From: Eledone cirrhosa
Lineage: Eukaryota > Mollusca > Cephalopoda > Octopoda > Eledonidae
Reading direction: 5' to 3'
Assembly (NCBI GenBank): GCA_964016885.1
Contig: OZ024759.1
Span: 1,997,001-2,061,000, forward strand
DNA: 64,000 nt
Under the pieces are notes generated by a model that was not told the origin of the DNA, ran no database searches, and saw only the letters and a list, made by a program, of their open reading frames with translations. Numbering within the stretch: position 1 is the first letter of the stretch; the number at the start of each line of letters is the position of its first letter. Shown here in pieces: positions 12,616 through 28,035 of the stretch. A program made the position numbers and the translations under genes.

Positions 12616-14183
12616 TAACATGACACAGTCTATATTAGTAACATGACAAAGTCTATATTAGTAACATGACAAAGTCTATATTAGTAACATGACAAAGTCT
12701 ATATTAGTAACATGACACAGTCTATATTAGTAACATGACACAGTCTATATTAGTAGCATGACACAGTCTATATTAGTAACATGATACAGTCTATATTAGT
12801 AACATGACAAAGTCTATATTAGTAATATGACAAAGTCTATATTAGTAAAATGACAAAGTCTATATTAGTAGCATGACAAAGTCTTTATTAGTAACATGAC
12901 ACAGTCTATATTAGTAACATGACACAGTCTATATTAGTAACATGACAAAGTCTATATTAGTAACATGACAAAGTCTATATTAGTAACATGACACAGTCTA
13001 TATTAGTAACATGACACAGTCTATATTAGTAACATGACAAAGTCTATATTAGTAACATGACAAAGTCTATATTAGTAACATGACACAGTCTATATTAGTA
13101 ACATGACACAGTCTATATTAGTAACATGAGACAGTCTATATTAGTAGCATGACAAAGTCTATATTAGTAACATGACACAGTCTACATTAGTAACATGACA
13201 AAGTCTATATTAGTAACATGACACAGTCTATATTAGTAACATGAGACAGTCTATATTAGTAACATGACAAAGTCTATATTAGTAACATGACACAGTCTAT
13301 ATTAGTAACATGACACAGTCTATATTAGTAACATGACAAAGTCTATATTAGTAACATGACAAAGTCTATATTAGTAACATGACAAAGTCTATATTAGTAA
13401 CATGACACAGTCTATACTAGTAACATGACACAGTCTATATTAGTAACATGACAAAGTCTATATTAGTAACATGACAAAGTCTATATTAGTAACATGACAA
13501 AGTCTATATTAGTAACATGACAAAGTCTATATTAGTAGCATGACACAGTCTATATTAGCAACATGACAAAGTCTATATTAGTAACATGACACAGTCTATA
13601 TTAGTAGCATGACAATGTCTGTATTAGTAACATGACAAAGTCTATATTAGTAACATGACAAAGTCTACATTAGTAACATGACAAAGTCTATATTAGTAAC
13701 ATGACACAGTCTATATTAGTAACATGACAAAGTCTATATTAGTAGCATGACAAAGTCTATATTAGTAACATGACAAAGTCTATATTAGTAACATGACAAA
13801 GTCTATATTAGTAACATGACAAAGTCTATATTAGTAACATGACAAAGTCGATATTAGTAACATGACAAAGTCTATATTAGTAACATGACACAGTATATAT
13901 TAGTAACATGACAGTCTATATTAGTAACATGACAGTCTACATTAGTAACATGACACAGTCTATATTAGTAACATGACAAAGTCGATATTAGTAACATAAC
14001 AATGTCTATATTAGTAACATGACAAAGTCTATATTAGTAACATGACACAGTCTATATTACTAACATGACACAGTCTATATTAGTAACATGACACAGTCTA
14101 TATTAGTAACATGACAAAGTCTATATTAGTAACATGACAAAGTCTATATTAGTAACATGACAAAGTCTATATTAGTAACATGA
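12616..14183 (+). repeat. 1.57 kb segment shared with 58,176-59,743 (left member)
   Basis: This stretch matches 58,176-59,743 at a constant offset of 45,560 bp. The rare CATAACAATG occurs at 13,995 and 59,555. The combination TAGCAT followed by GACAATGTCTGTATT occurs at 13,604 and 59,164. The match begins after a TTACTAAC/TTAGTAAC difference and ends where 14,183 continues with GACACAG but the distant copy continues with GACAAAGTCTACATT. The two members differ by only a few substitutions (for example 13,052/58,612 and 13,271/58,831). Two near-identical blocks this far apart within one array imply a relatively recent long-distance exchange or duplication. Confidence 0.88.
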
Positions 14184-15314
14184 CACAGTCTATATTAGTA
14201 ACATGACACAGTCTATATTAGTAGCATGACACAGTCTATATTAGTAACATGATACAGTCTATATTAGTAACATGACAAAGTCTATATTAGTAACATGACA
14301 AAGTCTATATTAGTAAAATGACAAAGTCTATATTAGTAACATGACAAAGTCTTTATTAGTAACATGACACAGTCTATATTAGTAACATGACACAGTCTAT
14401 ATTAGTAACATGACAAAGTCTATATTAGTAACATGACAAAGTCTATATTAGTAACATGACACAGTCTATATTAGTAACATCACACAGTCTATATTAGTAA
14501 CATGACAAAGTCTATATTAGTAACATGACAAAGTCTATATTAGTAACATGACACAGTCTATATTAGTAACATGACACAGTCTATATTAGTAACATGACAC
14601 AGTCTTTATTAGTAACATGAGACAGTCTATATTAGTAGCATGACAAAGTCTATATTAGTAACATGACACAGTCTACATTAGTAACATGACAAAGTCTATA
14701 TTAGTAACATGACACAGTCTATATTAGTAACATGAGACAGTCTATATTAGTAACATGACTAAGTCTATATTAGTAACATGACACAGTCTATATTAGTAAC
14801 ATGACACAGTCTATATTAGTAACATGACAAAGTCTATATTAGTTACATGACAAAGTCTATATTAGTAACATGACAAAGTCTATATTAGTAACATGACACA
14901 GTCTATATTAGTAACATGACGAAGTCTATATTAGTAACATGACACAGTCTATATTAGTAACATGACACAGTCTATATTAGTAACATGAAAAAGTCTATAT
15001 TAGTAACATGACAAAGTCTATATTAGTAACATGACAAAGTCTATATTAGTAACATGACAAAGTCTATATTAGTAGCATGACACAGTCTATATTAGCAACA
15101 TGACAAAGTCTATATTAGTAACATGACACAGTCTATATTAGTAACATGACACAGTCTATATTAGTAACATGACACAGTCTATATTAGTAACATGACAAAG
15201 TCTACATTAGTAACATAACAAAGTCTATATTAGTAACATGACAAGGTCTGTATTAGTAACATGACACACTCTATATTAGTAGCATGACACAGTCTATATT
15301 AGTAACATGATACA
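13850..15314 (+). repeat. Relative of 4,900-6,340 with the uninverted junction
   Basis: About 1.4 kb matches 4,900-6,340 at an offset of 8,950 bp, with a handful of substitutions (AGTCTTTATT here against AGTATTTATT at 5,400; GTCTATATT here against GTCCATATT at 5,884). Shared markers are the GACAGTCTAC monomer (13,931/4,981), CATCACACAG (14,478/5,528) and CACACTCTAT (15,265/6,315). At 15,290 this copy continues in plus orientation through the 24-bp unit 15,291-15,314 that ends in GATACA. The same point in the other copy, 6,340/6,341, enters the inverted segment. This stretch therefore shows what the left breakpoint looked like before inversion. Confidence 0.87.
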
Positions 15315-16349
15315 GTCTATATTAGTAACATGACAAAGTCTATATTAGTAACATGACAAAGTCTATATTAGTAACATGACAAAGTCTACATTAGTAACAT
15401 GACAAAGTCTATATTAGTAACATGACACAGTCTATATTAGTAACATGACAAAGTCTATATTAGTAGCATGACAAAGTCTATATTAGTAACATGACAAAGT
15501 CTATATTAGTAACATGACAAAGTCTATATTAGTAACATGACAAAGTCTATATTAGTAACATGACAAAGTCGATATTAGTAACATGACAAAGTCTATATTA
15601 GTAACATGACACAGTATATATTAGTAACATGACAGTCTATATTAGTAACATGACAGTCTACATTAGTAACATGACACAGTCTATATTAGTAACATGACAA
15701 AGTCGATATTAGTAACATGACAATGTCTATATTAGTAACATGACAAAGTCTATATTAGTAACATGACACAGTCTATATTACTAACATGACACAGTCTATA
15801 TTAGTAACATGACACAGTCTATATTAGTAACATGACAAAGTCTATATTAGTAACATGACAAAGTCTATATTAGTAACATGACAAAGTCTATATTAGTAAC
15901 ATGACAAAGTCTATATTAGTAACATGACACAGTCTATATTAGTAACATGACACAGTCTATATTAGTAGCATGACACAGTCTATATTAGTAACATGATACA
16001 GTCTATATTAGTAACATGACAAAGTCTATATTAGTAACATGACAAAGTCTATATTAGTAAAATGACAAAGTCTATATTAGTAACATGACAAAGTCTTTAT
16101 TAGTAACATGACACAGTCTATATTAGTAACATGACACAGTCTATATTAGTAACATGACAAAGTCTATATTAGTAACATGACAAAGTCTATATTAGTAACA
16201 TGACACAGTCTATATTAGTAACATCACACAGTCTATATTAGTAACATGACAAAGTCTATATTAGTAACATGACAAAGTCTATATTAGTAACATGACACAG
16301 TCTATATTAGTAACATGACACAGTCTATATTAGTAACATGACACAGTCT
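15315..16349 (+). repeat. Module related to 16.9-17.9 kb
   Basis: The order of markers (GTCTACATT, TAGCATG, GTCGATATT, GTATATATT, paired 21-bp units, GACAATG, TTACTAAC, GATACAG, TAAAATG, GTCTTTATT, CATCACACAG) matches the stretch beginning near 16,920. The offset is 1,558 bp at the paired 21-bp monomers (15,631/17,189 and 15,652/17,210). It is 1,535 bp at CATCACACAG (16,222/17,757), so one monomer was gained or lost between them. At the right edge a CACAGTCTTTATT unit is followed directly by CACAG and GAGACAG units, where the neighbouring modules have TAGCATG and GTCTACATT units. Confidence 0.82.
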
Positions 16350-19300
16350 TTATTAGTAACATGACACAGTCTATATTAGTAACATGAGACAGTCTATATT
16401 AGTAACATGACTAAGTCTATATTAGTAACATGACACAGTCTATATTAGTAACATGACACAGTCTATATTAGTAACATGACAAAGTCTATATTAGTTACAT
16501 GACAAAGTCTATATTAGTAACATGACAAAGTCTTTATTAGTAACATGACACAGTCTATATTAGTAGCATGACACAGTCTATATTAGTAACATGACAGTCT
16601 ATATTAGTAACATGACACAGTCTATATTAGTAACATGACAAAGTCTACATTAGTAACATGACAAAGTCTATATTAGTAACATGACAAGGTCTGTATTAGT
16701 AACATGACACACTCTATATTAGTAGCATGACACAGTCTATATTAGTAACATGATACAGTCTATATTAGTAACATGACAAAGTCTATATTAGTAACATGAC
16801 AAAGTCTATATTAGTAAAATGACAAAGTCTATATTAGTAACATGACAAAGTCTTTATTAGTAACATGACACAGTCTATATTAGTAGCATGACAAAGTCTG
16901 TATTAGTAACATGACAAAGTCTATATTAGTAACATGACAAAGTCTACATTAGTAACATGACAAAGTCTATATTAGTAACATGACACAGTCTATATTATTA
17001 ACATGACAAAGTCTATATTAGTAGCATGACAAAGTCTATATTAGTAACATGACAAAGTCTATATTAGTAACATGACAAAGTCTATATTAGTAACATGACA
17101 AAGTCTATATTAGTAACATGACAAAGTCGATATTAGTAACATGACAAAGTCTATATTAGTAACATGACACAGTATATATTAGTAACATGACAGTCTATAT
17201 TAGTAACATGACAGTCTACATTAGTAACATGACACAGTCTATATTAGTAACATGACAAAGTCGATATTAGTAACATGACAATGTCTATATTAGTAACATG
17301 ACAAAGTCTATATTAGTAACATGACACAGTCTATATTACTAACATGACACAGTCTATATTAGTAACATGACACAGTCTATATTAGTAACATGACAAAGTG
17401 TATATTAGTAACATGACAAAGTCTATATTAGTAACATGACAAAGTCTATATTAGTAACATGACACAGTCTATATTAGTAACATGACACAGTCTATATTAG
17501 TAGCATGACACAGTCTATATTAGTAACATGATACAGTCTATATTAGTAACATGACAAAGTCTATATTAGTAACATGACAAAGTCTATATTAGTAAAATGA
17601 CAAAGTCTATATTAGTAACATGACAAAGTCTTTATTAGTAACATGACACAGTCTATATATGTAACATGACACAGTCTATATTAGTAACATGACAAAGTCT
17701 ATATTAGTAACATGACAAAGTCTATATTAGTAACATGACACAGTCTATATTAGTAACATCACACAGTCTATATTAGTAACATGACAAAGTCTATATTAGT
17801 AACATGACAAAGTCTATATTAGTAACATGACACAGTCTATATTAGTAACATGACACAGTCTATATTAGTAACATGACACAGTCTTTATTAGTAACATGAG
17901 ACAGTCTATATTAGTAGCATGACAAAGTCTATATTAGTAACATGACACAGTCTACATTAGTAACATGACAAAGTCTATATTAGTAACATGACACAGTCTA
18001 TATTAGTAACATGAGACAGTCTATATTAGTAACATGACACAGTCTTTATTAGTAACATGAGACAGTCTATATTAGTAGCATGACAAAGTCTATATTAGTA
18101 ACATGACACAGTCTACATTAGTAACATGACAAAGTCTATATTAGTAACATGACACAGTCTATATTAGTAACATGAGACAGTCTATATTAGTAACATGACT
18201 AAGTCTATATTAGTAACATGACACAGTCTATATTAGTAACATGACACAGTCTATATTAGTAACATGACAAAGTCTATATTAGTTACATGACAAAGTCTAT
18301 ATTAGTAACATGACAAAGTCTTTATTAGTAACATGACACAGTCTATATTAGTAGCATGACACAGTCTATATTAGTAACATGACAGTCTATATTAGTAACA
18401 TGACACAGTCTATATTAGTAACATGACAAAGTCTACATTAGTAACATGACAAAGTCTATATTAGTAACATGACAAGGTCTGTATTAGTAACATGACACAC
18501 TCTATATTAGTAGCATGACACAGTCTATATTAGTAACATGATACAGTCTATATTAGTAACATGACAAAGTCTATATTAGTAACATGACAAAGTCTATATT
18601 AGTAAAATGACAAAGTCTATATTAGTAACATGACAAAGTCTTTATTAGTAACATGACACAGTCTATATTAGTAGCATGACAAAGTCTGTATTAGTAACAT
18701 GACAAAGTCTATATTAGTAACATGACAAAGTCTACATTAGTAACATGACAAAGTCTATATTAGTAACATGACACAGTCTATATTATTAACATGACAAAGT
18801 CTATATTAGTAGCATGACAAAGTCTATATTAGTAACATGACAAAGTCTATATTAGTAACATGACAAAGTCTATATTAGTAACATGACAAAGTCTATATTA
18901 GTAACATGACAAAGTCGATATTAGTAACATGACAAAGTCTATATTAGTAACATGACACAGTATATATTAGTAACATGACAGTCTATATTAGTAACATGAC
19001 AGTCTACATTAGTAACATGACACAGTCTATATTAGTAACATGACAAAGTCGATATTAGTAACATGACAATGTCTATATTAGTAACATGACAAAGTCTATA
19101 TTAGTAACATGACACAGTCTATATTACTAACATGACACAGTCTATATTAGTAACATGACACAGTCTATATTAGTAACATGACAAAGTGTATATTAGTAAC
19201 ATGACAAAGTCTATATTAGTAACATGACAAAGTCTATATTAGTAACATGACACAGTCTATATTAGTAACATGACACAGTCTATATTAGTAGCATGACACA

Positions 19301-19825
19301 GTCTATATTAGTAACATGATACAGTCTATATTAGTAACATGACAAAGTCTATATTAGTAACATGACAAAGTCTATATTAGTAAAATGACAAAGTCTATAT
19401 TAGTAACATGACAAAGTCTTTATTAGTAACATGACACAGTCTATATATGTAACATGACACAGTCTATATTAGTAACATGACAAAGTCTATATTAGTAACA
19501 TGACAAAGTCTATATTAGTAACATGACACAGTCTATATTAGTAACATCACACAGTCTATATTAGTAACATGACAAAGTCTATATTAGTAACATGACAAAG
19601 TCTATATTAGTAACATGACACAGTCTATATTAGTAACATGACACAGTCTATATTAGTAACATGACACAGTCTTTATTAGTAACATGAGACAGTCTATATT
19701 AGTAGCATGACAAAGTCTATATTAGTAACATGACACAGTCTACATTAGTAACATGACAAAGTCTATATTAGTAACATGACACAGTCTATATTAGTAACAT
19801 GAGACAGTCTATATTAGTAACATGA
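16350..19825 (+). repeat. 1,788-bp tandem duplication
   Basis: Positions 16,350-18,037 match 18,138-19,825 at an offset of 1,788 bp (78 monomers minus 6 bp, with three 21-bp monomers per unit). The rare substitution GACAAAGTGTATATT occurs at 17,393 and 19,181, and GTCTATATATG occurs once in each copy (near 17,652 and 19,440). CATCACACAG is at 17,757 and 19,545. Copy one ends with a small extra stretch (18,038-18,137) that repeats the CACAGTCTTTATT, GAGACAG, TAGCATG order before copy two starts. The region 16,685-16,910 holds the uninverted marker order that matches both flanks of the inverted segments at 6.3 and 10.2 kb. Confidence 0.9.
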
Positions 19826-20224
19826 CTAAGTCTATATTAGTAACATGACACAGTCTATATTAGTAACATGACACAGTCTATATTAGTAACATGACAAAGT
19901 CTATATTAGTTACATGACAAAGTCTATATTAGTAACATGACAAAGTCTATATTAGTAACATGACACAGTCTATATTAGTAACATGACGAAGTCTATATTA
20001 GTAACATGACACAGTCTATATTAGTAACATGACACAGTCTATATTAGTAACATGAAAAAGTCTATATTAGTAACATGACAAAGTCTATATTAGTAACATG
20101 ACAAAGTCTATATTAGTAACATGACAAAGTTTATATTAGTAGCATGACACAGTCTATATTAGCAACATGACAAAGTCTATATTAGTAACATGACACAGTC
20201 TATATTAGTAACATGACAAAGTCT
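19826..20224 (+). repeat. Short connecting module between two duplication families
   Basis: Four hundred bases of ordinary monomers carry the marker order GACTAAG, TAGTTACATG, GACGAAG (near 19,985), GAAAAAG (near 20,054), TAGCATG and TAGCAACATG. The same order is repeated in most modules of the right half of the window. A single GTTTATATT variant near 20,130 was not seen in the related modules. Nothing other than satellite lies here. Confidence 0.75.
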
Positions 20225-23200
20225 ACATTAGTAACATGACAAAGTCTATATTAGTAACATGACAAGGTCTGTATTAGTAACATGACAAGGTCTATATTAG
20301 TAGCATGACACAGTCTATATTAGTAACATGATACAGTCTATATTAGTAACATGACAAAGTCTATATTAGTAACATGACAAAGTCTATATTAGTAAAATGA
20401 CAAAGTCTATATTAGTAACATGACAAAGTCTTTATTAGTTACATGACACAGTCTATATTAGTAACATGACACAGTCTATATTAGTAACATGACAAAGTCT
20501 ATATTAGTAACATGACAAAGTCTATATTAGTAACATGACAAAGTCTATATTAGTAAAATGACAAAGTCTATATTAGTAACATGACAAAGTCTTTATTAGT
20601 AACATGACACAGTCTATATTAGTAACATGACACAGTCTATATTAGTAACATGACAAAGTCTATATTAGTAACATGACACAGTCTATATTAGTAACATGAC
20701 ACAGTCTATATTAGTAACATGACACAGTCTATATTAGTAACATGACAAAGTCTATATTAGTAACATGACAATGTCTATATTAGTAGCATGACAAAGTCTG
20801 TATTAGTAACATGACAAAGTCTATATTAGTAACATGACAAAGTCTGTATTAGTAACATGACAAAGTCTATATTAGTAGCATGACACAGTCTATATTAGTA
20901 ACATGAAAAAGTCTATATTAGTAACATGACAAAGTCTATATTAGTAACATGACAAAGTCTATATTAGTAACATGACAAAGTCTATATTAGTAGCATGACA
21001 CAGTCTATATTAGCAACATGACAAAGTCTATATTAGTAACATGACACAGTCTATATTAGTAACATGACACAGTCTATATTAGTAACATGACACAGTCTAT
21101 ATTAGTAACATGACAAAGTCTACATTAGTAACATGACAAAGTCTATATTAGTAACATGACAAGGTCTGTATTAGTAACATGACACACTCTATATTAGTAG
21201 CATGACACAGTCTATATTAGTAACATGATACAGTCTATATTAGTAACATGACAAAGTATATATTAGTAACATGACAAAGTCTATATTAGTAAAATGACAA
21301 AGTCTATATTAGTAACATGACAAAGTCTTTATTAGTAACATGACACAGTCTATATTAGTAGCATGACAAAGTCTGTATTAGTAACATGACAAAGTCTATA
21401 TTAGTAACATGACACAGTCTATATTAGTAACAAGACAAAGTCGATATTAGTAACATGACAATGTCTATATTAGTAACATGACAAAGTCTATATTAGTAAC
21501 ATGACAGTCTATATTACTAACATGACACAGTCTATATTAGTAACATGACACAGTCTATATTAGTAACATGACAAAGTCTATATTAGTAACATGACAAAGT
21601 CTATATTAGTAACATGACAAAGTCTATATTAGTAACATGACACAGTCTATATTAGTAACATGACACAGTCTATATGAGTAGCATGACACAGTCCATATTA
21701 GTAACATGATACAGTCTATATTAGTAACATGACAAAGTCTATATTAGTAACATGACAAAGTCTATATTAGTAAAATGACAAAGTCTATATTAGTAACATG
21801 ACAAAGTCTTTATTAGTAACATGACACAGTCTATATTAGTAACATGACACAGTCTATATTAGTAACATGACAAAGTCTATATTAGTAACATGACAAAGTC
21901 TATATTAGTAACATGACAAAGTCCATATTAGTAACATGACAAAGTCTATATTAGTAACATGACACAGTCTATATTAGTAACATGACACAGTCTAGATTAG
22001 TAACATGACACAGTCTATATTAGTAACATGAGACAGTCTATATTAGTAGCATGACAAAGTCTATATTAGTAACATGACACAGTCTACATTAGTAACATGA
22101 CAAAGTCTATATTAGTAACATGACACAGTCTATATTAGTAACATGAGACAGTCTATATTAGTAACATGACACAGTCTATATTAATAACATGACACAGTCT
22201 ATATTAGTAACATGACAAAGTCTATATTAGTAACATGACAAAGTCTATATTAGTAACATGACAAAGTCTATATTAGTAACATGACAAAGTCTATATTAGT
22301 AACATGACACAGTCTATGTTAGCAACATGACAAAGTCTATATTAGTAACATGACACAGTCTATATTAGTAACATGACACAGTCTATATTAGTAACATGAC
22401 ACAGTCTATATTATTAACATGACAAAGTCTATATTAGTAACATGACACAGTCTATATTAGTAACATGAGACAGTCTATATTAGTAACATGACTAAGTCTA
22501 TATTAGTAACATGACACAGTCTATATTAGTAACATGACACAGTCTATATTAGTAACATGACAAAGTCTATATTAGTTACATGACAAAGTCTATATTAGTA
22601 ACATGACAAAGTCTATATTAGTAACATGACACAGTCTATATTAGTAACATGACGAAGTCTATATTAGTAACATGACACAGTCTATATTAGTAACATGACA
22701 CAGTCTATATTAGTAACATGAAAAAGTCTATATTAGTAACATGACAAAGTCTATATTAGTAACATGACAAGGTCTGTATTAGTAACATGACAAGGTCTAT
22801 ATTAGTAGCATGACACAGTCTATATTAGTAACATGATACAGTCTATATTAGTAACATGACAAAGTCTATATTAGTAACATGACAAAGTCTATATTAGTAA
22901 AATGACAAAGTCTATATTAGTAACATGACAAAGTCTTTATTAGTTACATGACACAGTCTATATTAGTAACATGACACAGTCTATATTAGTAACATGACAA
23001 AGTCTATATTAGTAACATGACAAAGTCTATATTAGTAACATGACAAAGTCTATATTAGTAAAATGACAAAGTCTATATTAGTAACATGACAAAGTCTTTA
23101 TTAGTAACATGACACAGTCTATATTAGTAACATGACACAGTCTATATTAGTAACATGACAAAGTCTATATTAGTAACATGACACAGTCTATATTAGTAAC

Positions 23201-26200
23201 ATGACACAGTCTATATTAGTAACATGACACAGTCTATATTAGTAACATGACAAAGTCTATATTAGTAACATGACAATGTCTATATTAGTAGCATGACAAA
23301 GTCTGTATTAGTAACATGACAAAGTCTATATTAGTAACATGACAAAGTCTGTATTAGTAACATGACAAAGTCTATATTAGTAGCATGACACAGTCTATAT
23401 TAGTAACATGAAAAAGTCTATATTAGTAACATGACAAAGTCTATATTAGTAACATGACAAAGTCTATATTAGTAACATGACAAAGTCTATATTAGTAGCA
23501 TGACACAGTCTATATTAGCAACATGACAAAGTCTATATTAGTAACATGACACAGTCTATATTAGTAACATGACACAGTCTATATTAGTAACATGACACAG
23601 TCTATATTAGTAACATGACAAAGTCTACATTAGTAACATGACAAAGTCTATATTAGTAACATGACAAGGTCTGTATTAGTAACATGACACACTCTATATT
23701 AGTAGCATGACACAGTCTATATTAGTAACATGATACAGTCTATATTAGTAACATGACAAAGTCTATATTAGTAACATGACAAAGTCTATATTAGTAAAAT
23801 GACAAAGTCTATATTAGTAACATGACAAAGTCTTTATTAGTAACATGACACAGTCTATATTAGTAGCATGACAAAGTCTGTATTAGTAACATGACAAAGT
23901 CTATATTAGTAACATGACACAGTCTATATTAGTAACAAGACAAAGTCGATATTAGTAACATGACAATGTCTATATTAGTAACATGACAAAGTCTATATTA
24001 GTAACATGACAGTCTATATTACTAACATGACACAGTCTATATTAGTAACATGACACAGTCTATATTAGTAACATGACAAAGTCTATATTAGTAACATGAC
24101 AAAGTCTATATTAGTAACATGACAAAGTCTATATTAGTAACATGACACAGTCTATATTAGTAACATGACACAGTCTATATTAGTAGCATGACACAGTCCA
24201 TATTAGTAACATGATACAGTCTATATTAGTAACATGACAAAGTCTATATTAGTAACATGACAAAGTCTATATTAGTAAAATGACAAAGTCTATATTAGTA
24301 ACATGACAAAGTCTTTATTAGTAACATGACACAGTCTATATTAGTAACATGACACAGTCTATATTAGTAACATGACAAAGTCTATATTAGTAACATGACA
24401 AAGTCTATATTAGTAACATGACAAAGTCCATATTAGTAACATGACAAAGTCTATATTAGTAACATGACACAGTCTATATTAGTAACATGACACAGTCTAG
24501 ATTAGTAACATGACACAGTCTATATTAGTAACATGAGACAGTCTATATTAGTAGCATGACAAAGTCTATATTAGTAACATGACACAGTCTACATTAGTAA
24601 CATGACAAAGTCTATATTAGTAACATGACACAGTCTATATTAGTAACATGAGACAGTCTATATTAGTAACATGACACAGTCTATATTAATAACATGACAC
24701 AGTCTATATTAGTAACATGACAAAGTCTATATTAGTAACATGACAAAGTCTATATTAGTAACATGACAAAGTCTATATTAGTAACATGACAAAGTCTATA
24801 TTAGTAACATGACACAGTCTATGTTAGCAACATGACAAAGTCTATATTAGTAACATGACACAGTCTACATTAGTAACATGACAAAGTCTATATTAGTAAC
24901 ATGACACAGTCTATATTAGTAACATGAGACAGTCTATATTAGTAACATGACACAGTCTATATTAATAACATGACACAGTCTATATTAGTAACATGACAAA
25001 GTCTATATTAGTAACATGACAAAGTCTATATTAGTAACATGACAAAGTCTATATTAGTAACATGACAAAGTCTATATTAGTAACATGACACAGTCTATGT
25101 TAGCAACATGACAAAGTCTATATTAGTAACATGACACAGTCTATATTAGTAACATGACACAGTCTATATTAGTAACATGACACAGTCTATATTATTAACA
25201 TGACAAAGTCTATATTAGTAACATGACACAGTCTATATTAGTAACATGAGACAGTCTATATTAGTAACATGACTAAGTCTATATTAGTAACATGACACAG
25301 TCTATATTAGTAACATGACACAGTCTATATTAGTAACATGACAAAGTCTATATTAGTTACATGACAAAGTCTATATTAGTAACATGACAAAGTCTATATT
25401 AGTAACATGACACAGTCTATATTAGTAACATGACGAAGTCTATATTAGTAACATGACACAGTCTATATTAGTAACATGACACAGTCTATATTAGTAACAT
25501 GAAAAAGTCTATATTAGTAACATGACAAAGTCTATATTAGTAACATGACAAGGTCTGTATTAGTAACATGACAAGGTCTATATTAGTAGCATGACACAGT
25601 CTATATTAGTAACATGATACAGTCTATATTAGTAACATGACAAAGTCTATATTAGTAACATGACAAAGTCTATATTAGTAAAATGACAAAGTCTATATTA
25701 GTAACATGACAAAGTCTTTATTAGTTACATGACACAGTCTATATTAGTAACATGACACAGTCTATATTAGTAACATGACAAAGTCTATATTAGTAACATG
25801 ACAAAGTCTATATTAGTAACATGACAAAGTCTATATTAGTAAAATGACAAAGTCTATATTAGTAACATGACAAAGTCTTTATTAGTAACATGACACAGTC
25901 TATATTAGTAACATGACACAGTCTATATTAGTAACATGACAAAGTCTATATTAGTAACATGACACAGTCTATATTAGTAACATGACACAGTCTATATTAG
26001 TAACATGACACAGTCTATATTAGTAACATGACAAAGTCTATATTAGTAACATGACAATGTCTATATTAGTAGCATGACAAAGTCTGTATTAGTAACATGA
26101 CAAAGTCTATATTAGTAACATGACAAAGTCTGTATTAGTAACATGACAAAGTCTATATTAGTAGCATGACACAGTCTATATTAGTAACATGAAAAAGTCT

Positions 26201-28035
26201 ATATTAGTAACATGACAAAGTCTATATTAGTAACATGACAAAGTCTATATTAGTAACATGACAAAGTCTATATTAGTAGCATGACACAGTCTATATTAGC
26301 AACATGACAAAGTCTATATTAGTAACATGACACAGTCTATATTAGTAACATGACACAGTCTATATTAGTAACATGACACAGTCTATATTAGTAACATGAC
26401 AAAGTCTACATTAGTAACATGACAAAGTCTATATTAGTAACATGACAAGGTCTGTATTAGTAACATGACACACTCTATATTAGTAGCATGACACAGTCTA
26501 TATTAGTAACATGATACAGTCTATATTAGTAACATGACAAAGTCTATATTAGTAACATGACAAAGTCTATATTAGTAAAATGACAAAGTCTATATTAGTA
26601 ACATGACAAAGTCTTTATTAGTAACATGACACAGTCTATATTAGTAGCATGACAAAGTCTGTATTAGTAACATGACAAAGTCTATATTAGTAACATGACA
26701 CAGTCTATATTAGTAACAAGACAAAGTCGATATTAGTAACATGACAATGTCTATATTAGTAACATGACAAAGTCTATATTAGTAACATGACAGTCTATAT
26801 TACTAACATGACACAGTCTATATTAGTAACATGACACAGTCTATATTAGTAACATGACAAAGTCTATATTAGTAACATGACAAAGTCTATATTAGTAACA
26901 TGACAAAGTCTATATTAGTAACATGACACAGTCTATATTAGTAACATGACACAGTCTATATTAGTAGCATGACACAGTCCATATTAGTAACATGATACAG
27001 TCTATATTAGTAACATGACAAAGTCTATATTAGTAACATGACAAAGTCTATATTAGTAAAATGACAAAGTCTATATTAGTAACATGACAAAGTCTTTATT
27101 AGTAACATGACACAGTCTATATTAGTAACATGACACAGTCTATATTAGTAACATGACAAAGTCTATATTAGTAACATGACAAAGTCTATATTAGTAACAT
27201 GACAAAGTCCATATTAGTAACATGACAAAGTCTATATTAGTAACATGACACAGTCTATATTAGTAACATGACACAGTCTAGATTAGTAACATGACACAGT
27301 CTATATTAGTAACATGAGACAGTCTATATTAGTAGCATGACAAAGTCTATATTAGTAACATGACACAGTCTACATTAGTAACATGACAAAGTCTATATTA
27401 GTAACATGACACAGTCTATATTAGTAACATGAGACAGTCTATATTAGTAACATGACACAGTCTATATTAATAACATGACACAGTCTATATTAGTAACATG
27501 ACAAAGTCTATATTAGTAACATGACAAAGTCTATATTAGTAACATGACAAAGTCTATATTAGTAACATGACAAAGTCTATATTAGTAACATGACACAGTC
27601 TATGTTAGCAACATGACAAAGTCTATATTAGTAACATGACACAGTCTATATTAGTAACATGACACAGTCTATATTAGTAACATGACACAGTCTATATTAT
27701 TAACATGACAAAGTCTATATTAGTAACATGACACAGTCTATATTAGTAACATGAGACAGTCTATATTAGTAACATGACTAAGTCTATATTAGTAACATGA
27801 CACAGTCTATATTAGTAACATGACACAGTCTATATTAGTAACATGACAAAGTCTATATTAGTTACATGACAAAGTCTATATTAGTAACATGACAAAGTCT
27901 ATATTAGTAACATGACACAGTCTATATTAGTAACATGACGAAGTCTATATTAGTAACATGACACAGTCTATATTAGTAACATGACACAGTCTATATTAGT
28001 AACATGAAAAAGTCTATATTAGTAACATGACAAAG
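20225..28035 (+). repeat. Three copies of a 2.5 kb higher-order unit
   Basis: The marker GACAAGGTCTGTATT followed by a GACAAGGTCTATATT unit begins the copies at 20,261, 22,766 and 25,547. Offsets are 2,505 bp (109 monomers minus 2 bp) and 2,781 bp (the same plus twelve monomers). The unusual unit AACAAGACAAAGTCG recurs at 21,431, 23,936 and 26,717 (position of CAAGAC), and TATGTTAGCAAC at 22,315, 24,820 and 27,601. Each copy holds one 21-bp unit just before TTACTAAC. The third copy ends at about 28,035, where GTATATATT appears instead of GTCTATATT. Copies look almost identical, so this is a young, locally amplified higher-order repeat. Confidence 0.9.
24821..25096 (+). repeat. 276-bp (12-monomer) insertion in the middle 2.5 kb copy
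   Basis: The middle copy is longer than its neighbours by 276 bp, exactly twelve monomers. The marker ATGTTAGCAAC occurs twice here, at 24,821 and 25,097, but once in each neighbouring copy. The intervening monomers (GTCTACATT, GAGACAG and TATTAATAACATG) repeat those just upstream. A one-step in-register duplication of twelve units explains the difference. Confidence 0.88.
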
